A stretch of DNA of 8,475 nt from Gammaproteobacteria bacterium (lineage in GTDB: Bacteria; Pseudomonadota; Gammaproteobacteria; SZUA-229), in the NCBI GenBank assembly GCA_011051475.1, contig DRLE01000076.1:1-8475 (forward strand), written 5' to 3'. Made by a program: the position numbers and the translations under genes. Under the pieces are notes generated by a model. That model was given only the letters and a program-made list of their open reading frames with translations. It searched no databases and was not told the origin of the DNA. Every line of letters begins with the position of its first letter. The stretch's first letter is position 1. Shown one piece after another: positions 6,601 to 8,475 of the stretch.

Positions 6601-7229
6601 CCGAGCGTTACAACCTGATGCAGCTGATCGACCGCCAGGTTATTGACCGCAGTTTCAGCCTGCTAAAACAGCTGGCAGAGACAGAAGACGAACAGATGCA
6701 CTTCTTTATCAATATTTCCAGTAATACCCTGCGAGACACCGATACCGCCGACAATATACTGGATTATGCCAAACAGCACGACATCGACCCGCGTCACGTG
6801 TGTTTCGAGATTTCCGAAACAACGGTTATCAAGAACCTGCAGCAGACCCGAAAACTGATGCGCAAACTCAAACCCGCCGGCTTCCGCTTCTCACTGGATC
6901 ATTTCGGCAGCGCCCTGTCCTCACTGCAGTACCTGAAAAAACTGCCGGTGGACTACCTGAAGATCGACGGCCTGTTTGTCGCCAATATGGTCAACAATAC
7001 CATCGACCAGGCCATGGTCGCCGCCATCAACGAGATCTGTCATACCCTGGGCATCAGGACCATTGCCGAGCATGTGGAAAACGAACAGATCATCAGCAAA
7101 CTGCAGGCGCTGAAAGTCGACTACGGCCAGGGCTATGGCATCGAACAGCCGCAGCCTGTGGAAGATCTGCTGGCACTGCCTGAAAGCAAGAATTCACCCT
7201 CGCTGAAGCTGGTGCACAAGAAACCGTGA
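3648..7229 (+). CDS. Membrane sensor DGC/PDE: periplasmic helical domain, GAF-GAF-PAS-GGDEF-EAL
   Basis: This 1193-residue inner-membrane protein makes and/or degrades c-di-GMP. TM1 is at about residues 8-24 and TM2 at 241-264. The periplasmic part between them (25-240) is all-helical; its motif LHRDLLRYRSDQIRQYDTL resembles DAHL-type sensor domains (from memory). A coiled coil (265-292) leads to GAF1 (about 304-442), GAF2 (about 470-620) and PAS (about 628-745). The GGDEF domain (749-912) begins HDPLTNLLN and has metal Asp D790, substrate residues N798/D799, an intact GGDEF (831-835) and an RxxD inhibitory site (RNDD, 822-825), so cyclase activity is likely. The EAL domain (about 930-1180) has EILAR (963-967), N1022, E1054, K1105, E1141, E1144 and Q1161, but DHFG (1084-1087) replaces DDFG, losing a metal-binding Asp. 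Phosphodiesterase activity is therefore uncertain. It is coupled to the peroxidase gene upstream, suggesting that the periplasmic domain senses redox or peroxide state (inference). Its 3' end overlaps mnmC. Confidence 0.93.
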   Translation: MNKGNINYWLGISLLIAIISFFFYKTMFSDRPLGTALENIEEIHDLQVQLHRDLLRYRSDQIRQYDTLNQTLAALDENIEHLVNNNAIDDPSIVNTINSLNSMISDQAMLVEDFKTHHSILQNSLFYIFNVSTDLYSLKPKTQSKEQLRITAELITLLLEFNENPQHNIASKIYPLIDYLNIDPDTETNALINHSLMIIERLPEIDDILKKFNSLNVENQVLLLKKSLGELRAVDERNAQIFNFLLFLFTIYLIFYIVYIFINLQKKQAELTETNDRLNSEIELRTKTEKALYQLVDLDKIHHTQTEEDRILYLLNALCTALDMEYAYISRINHSGLSADIIGLLDHGMFRNNIHYSLENTPCEEIIRTGRLVFNRDFIRYYPESRDLLGDDIESFIGIRLLDKSENTIGIIGVASKQVIPDTNLAENILSIATSRAVIELEHQIEVNNNQRYQHGVDLIDDWIARLITEGYDRNAFFKNICCAAQEIVNAQLAAFPVLHADRKTYHFEAASGEQAEKLESSTHSTDDGGICSWSITHGKSLIINNVLTDPRADKQLAELFNIRSALVTPVTLKDEAYGAIAIFRTEDEFDEIDERLMTQFSQSVQMAIINMQLVHDIRSERERAEVTLHSIGDAVITTNVNGEIEYMNTLAESLTAWPLAEARNRPVQDVFRIEDLDTGEPIHDVVMSCLDEGISINKSALNLINRQGHRKGIESSISPILKTSGKAEGVVIVFHDETQRRQMEKEIRHQVAHDPLTNLLNKEAFNYQLSDHVYDAINHNRNHVLCYLDLDRFKLINDTAGHSAGDQCLIQVTSLIQSCIRNDDILGRLGGDEFGLILKNCNLEGAKKIAGNIIKAIADMTFTWEDCDYSLSVSIGINPLDANTVNAAEALRRADLACYTAKDNGKNRYYVYEEQDSELIRRQDENYWRTRIKQIIEQDMLKLYAQPVVSLSNKAGRFTHVEILARLLDEDSQLSTPESFIPSAERYNLMQLIDRQVIDRSFSLLKQLAETEDEQMHFFINISSNTLRDTDTADNILDYAKQHDIDPRHVCFEISETTVIKNLQQTRKLMRKLKPAGFRFSLDHFGSALSSLQYLKKLPVDYLKIDGLFVANMVNNTIDQAMVAAINEICHTLGIRTIAEHVENEQIISKLQALKVDYGQGYGIEQPQPVEDLLALPESKNSPSLKLVHKKP

Positions 7230-8475
7230 GGGGTTGAGATAATCCATCACCTCCCTGCTGACCGGCAAGGGCCCGCCGGCTATCATGGCCGCGAGAATTT
7301 CCGCCGAGAGAAAAGCCGTGGTAAAGCCGCGTGAACCATGTGCAAGGGACACATACAGTCCCGGATAATGCCGCGCAGGCGGGTAGACCTTGCGGGTATT
7401 GCCGTTTCGGATATCGGCATATTGTTTACGGAAAAAATCTTCATCATGAACCGCGCCAGCCACCGGTACCCGGTCTCTGGCAACATGCCTGAACCCCGCC
7501 CAGCCGTCGATGATATCCTCTTCACTGAAACAGCCGGGAAAGGCCGACTCGATGACGCCGAGCAGATAGCGATCATCTTCCTCGCGCAGACCGGGCTCGT
7601 TACAGTCACGGTTATAACTGGCGCCCAGGTAATGCCTGCCCTCGATGGCGGGGGTAATATGCACCTGCCTGTTGACGGTTTTACTCACTCGGGACGAATG
7701 CCGGTTTTCGCGCAATACCGTTATCTGGCCACGCACGCGCTCGATCGGGAATGTCCACGGTGCATGCAGCTCACTCTCGCCGCCGCCAGAGGCAACAATC
7801 AATACCGCGGCGCGGGAAATATTCTGTTCGCCATCATTACACCACCACTGACCGTCACGATACGCAATATGGCTGATCGATGCCCTGGTCACTGTCAGCC
7901 TGTCGCCACAGGCGACCCGCAGGCTGCGGCACAGGCCTGCCGGCAACAGAACACCGGCACCGGCATACTCGACAATCGCCTGACTTTCCTCATCACTTTG
8001 ATGCACGGAAATAAAATCGCTATTCAGATCGCAGGCGCTGATGATTTTCTGCGCGCGGTCGGCATCAAGATAATGCATCAGGCCATCGTCCAGCCAGAAA
8101 CGTTCATCACTGCCCTGCTGCAGACGGTTTAATTCATAGAGTGCATGGCAATAGGCGCTTATATAGAATTCATTATCACGCGCATTGCCGGCTGATAATC
8201 GCGGATAGACGATCACGGAGGGGTTGGACGATGTCTCGCGGCAGAGCGCGCCCTGACGATCGATGATTTCCACCTGCCAGCCACGCTGTACCAGGGCGTA
8301 TGCAGCGCTTAAACCGGCAATGCCGCCACCGAGAATACAGACCCTGTTATCAGCCCCTGCAGCCTTATCTAGCACTGGCAGCGCATACCAGGGCCTGTCC
8401 CGGTAATAAAGTTCGGGAGCGTGGCGCTCGGTCAGCTCAGCGGTAATCATTTCACGCTTGCGCCCGTAGCCTGGC
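7194..8475 (-). CDS. mnmC: MnmC, tRNA 5-methylaminomethyl-2-thiouridine synthesis bifunctional protein (5' part outside window)
   Basis: The visible 426 residues are almost entirely the C-terminal FAD-dependent oxidase domain. It converts cmnm5(s2)U34 of tRNA to nm5(s2)U, which the N-terminal SAM-dependent domain methylates to mnm5(s2)U. Evidence: the linker YYRDRPWYALP, the dinucleotide-binding motif VCILGGGIAGLSAAYAL with acidic EIID at the next strand end, SSNPSVIVYPRLS, the conserved FRHVARDRVPVAGAV, and the C-terminal HGSRGFTTAFLSAEILA and LNPSRFLVHQL. An ATG lies at 8450, but it is not the start. The frame stays open to the window edge and encodes PGYGRKRE directly before it, which matches the end of the MnmC methyltransferase domain (GFGRKREM-type). 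The gene therefore continues beyond 8475. Its last 36 bp overlap the convergent c-di-GMP gene. It is a housekeeping gene, apparently unlinked in function to its neighbours. Confidence 0.95.
   Translation of the reverse strand, partial: PGYGRKREMITAELTERHAPELYYRDRPWYALPVLDKAAGADNRVCILGGGIAGLSAAYALVQRGWQVEIIDRQGALCRETSSNPSVIVYPRLSAGNARDNEFYISAYCHALYELNRLQQGSDERFWLDDGLMHYLDADRAQKIISACDLNSDFISVHQSDEESQAIVEYAGAGVLLPAGLCRSLRVACGDRLTVTRASISHIAYRDGQWWCNDGEQNISRAAVLIVASGGGESELHAPWTFPIERVRGQITVLRENRHSSRVSKTVNRQVHITPAIEGRHYLGASYNRDCNEPGLREEDDRYLLGVIESAFPGCFSEEDIIDGWAGFRHVARDRVPVAGAVHDEDFFRKQYADIRNGNTRKVYPPARHYPGLYVSLAHGSRGFTTAFLSAEILAAMIAGGPLPVSREVMDYLNPSRFLVHQLQRG

Noticed and set aside
7338..8132. Long open frame of 264 codons on the plus strand
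   Set aside because: It lies entirely antisense to the well-supported mnmC, has no recognisable domain, and its composition is that expected of a reverse-strand shadow in GC-rich DNA.

Overview
The window looks like a chromosomal segment of a gammaproteobacterium. It carries a bifunctional-type MnmC and a YbbN/CnoX whose length and cysteine position match the E. coli protein. It also has a dense periplasmic/c-di-GMP gene set and moderate GC content. The species cannot be named from the sequence. There is no phage, plasmid, CRISPR or IS transposase signal.

Layout. Positions 1-297 contain no gene that I can support. They hold a palindromic, MITE-like repeat (2-160), 7-bp tandem repeats and GC-rich hairpins. 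On the minus strand, 298-693 encodes a small NTF2/SnoaL-like protein. A second, shorter copy of the palindromic repeat (743-833) follows in the same orientation, so the small gene sits between two direct copies. Next on the minus strand is a two-gene unit, read from high to low coordinates: an exported pentapeptide-repeat protein (start re-assigned to 2499) whose stop overlaps by 4 bp the start of cnoX (857-1711), a thioredoxin-fold/TPR co-chaperone with a degenerate active site.

A 118-bp divergent intergenic region (2500-2617) separates this unit from a plus-strand pair. The first gene is a periplasmic di-heme cytochrome c peroxidase (2618-3655). The second, overlapping it by 8 bp, is a 1193-residue membrane-anchored c-di-GMP protein (3648-7229). 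Its order is TM, helical periplasmic domain, TM, GAF, GAF, PAS, GGDEF, EAL. The GGDEF half looks fully competent and has an RxxD inhibitory site. The EAL half keeps most catalytic residues but reads DHFG where DDFG is usual. The 3' end of this gene overlaps by 36 bp the 3' end of the convergent mnmC gene. That gene runs off the right edge of the window: its reading frame is open to the last base and still encodes the end of the methyltransferase domain.

How the genes may work together. The peroxidase removes H2O2 in the periplasm and is translationally coupled to a c-di-GMP sensor whose input domain also faces the periplasm. The divergent unit pairs an exported disulfide-type pentapeptide protein with a stress-linked holdase relative. 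A shared oxidative or envelope-stress theme is plausible but is inference from gene order. MnmC (tRNA wobble-uridine modification) appears to be an unrelated housekeeping neighbour.
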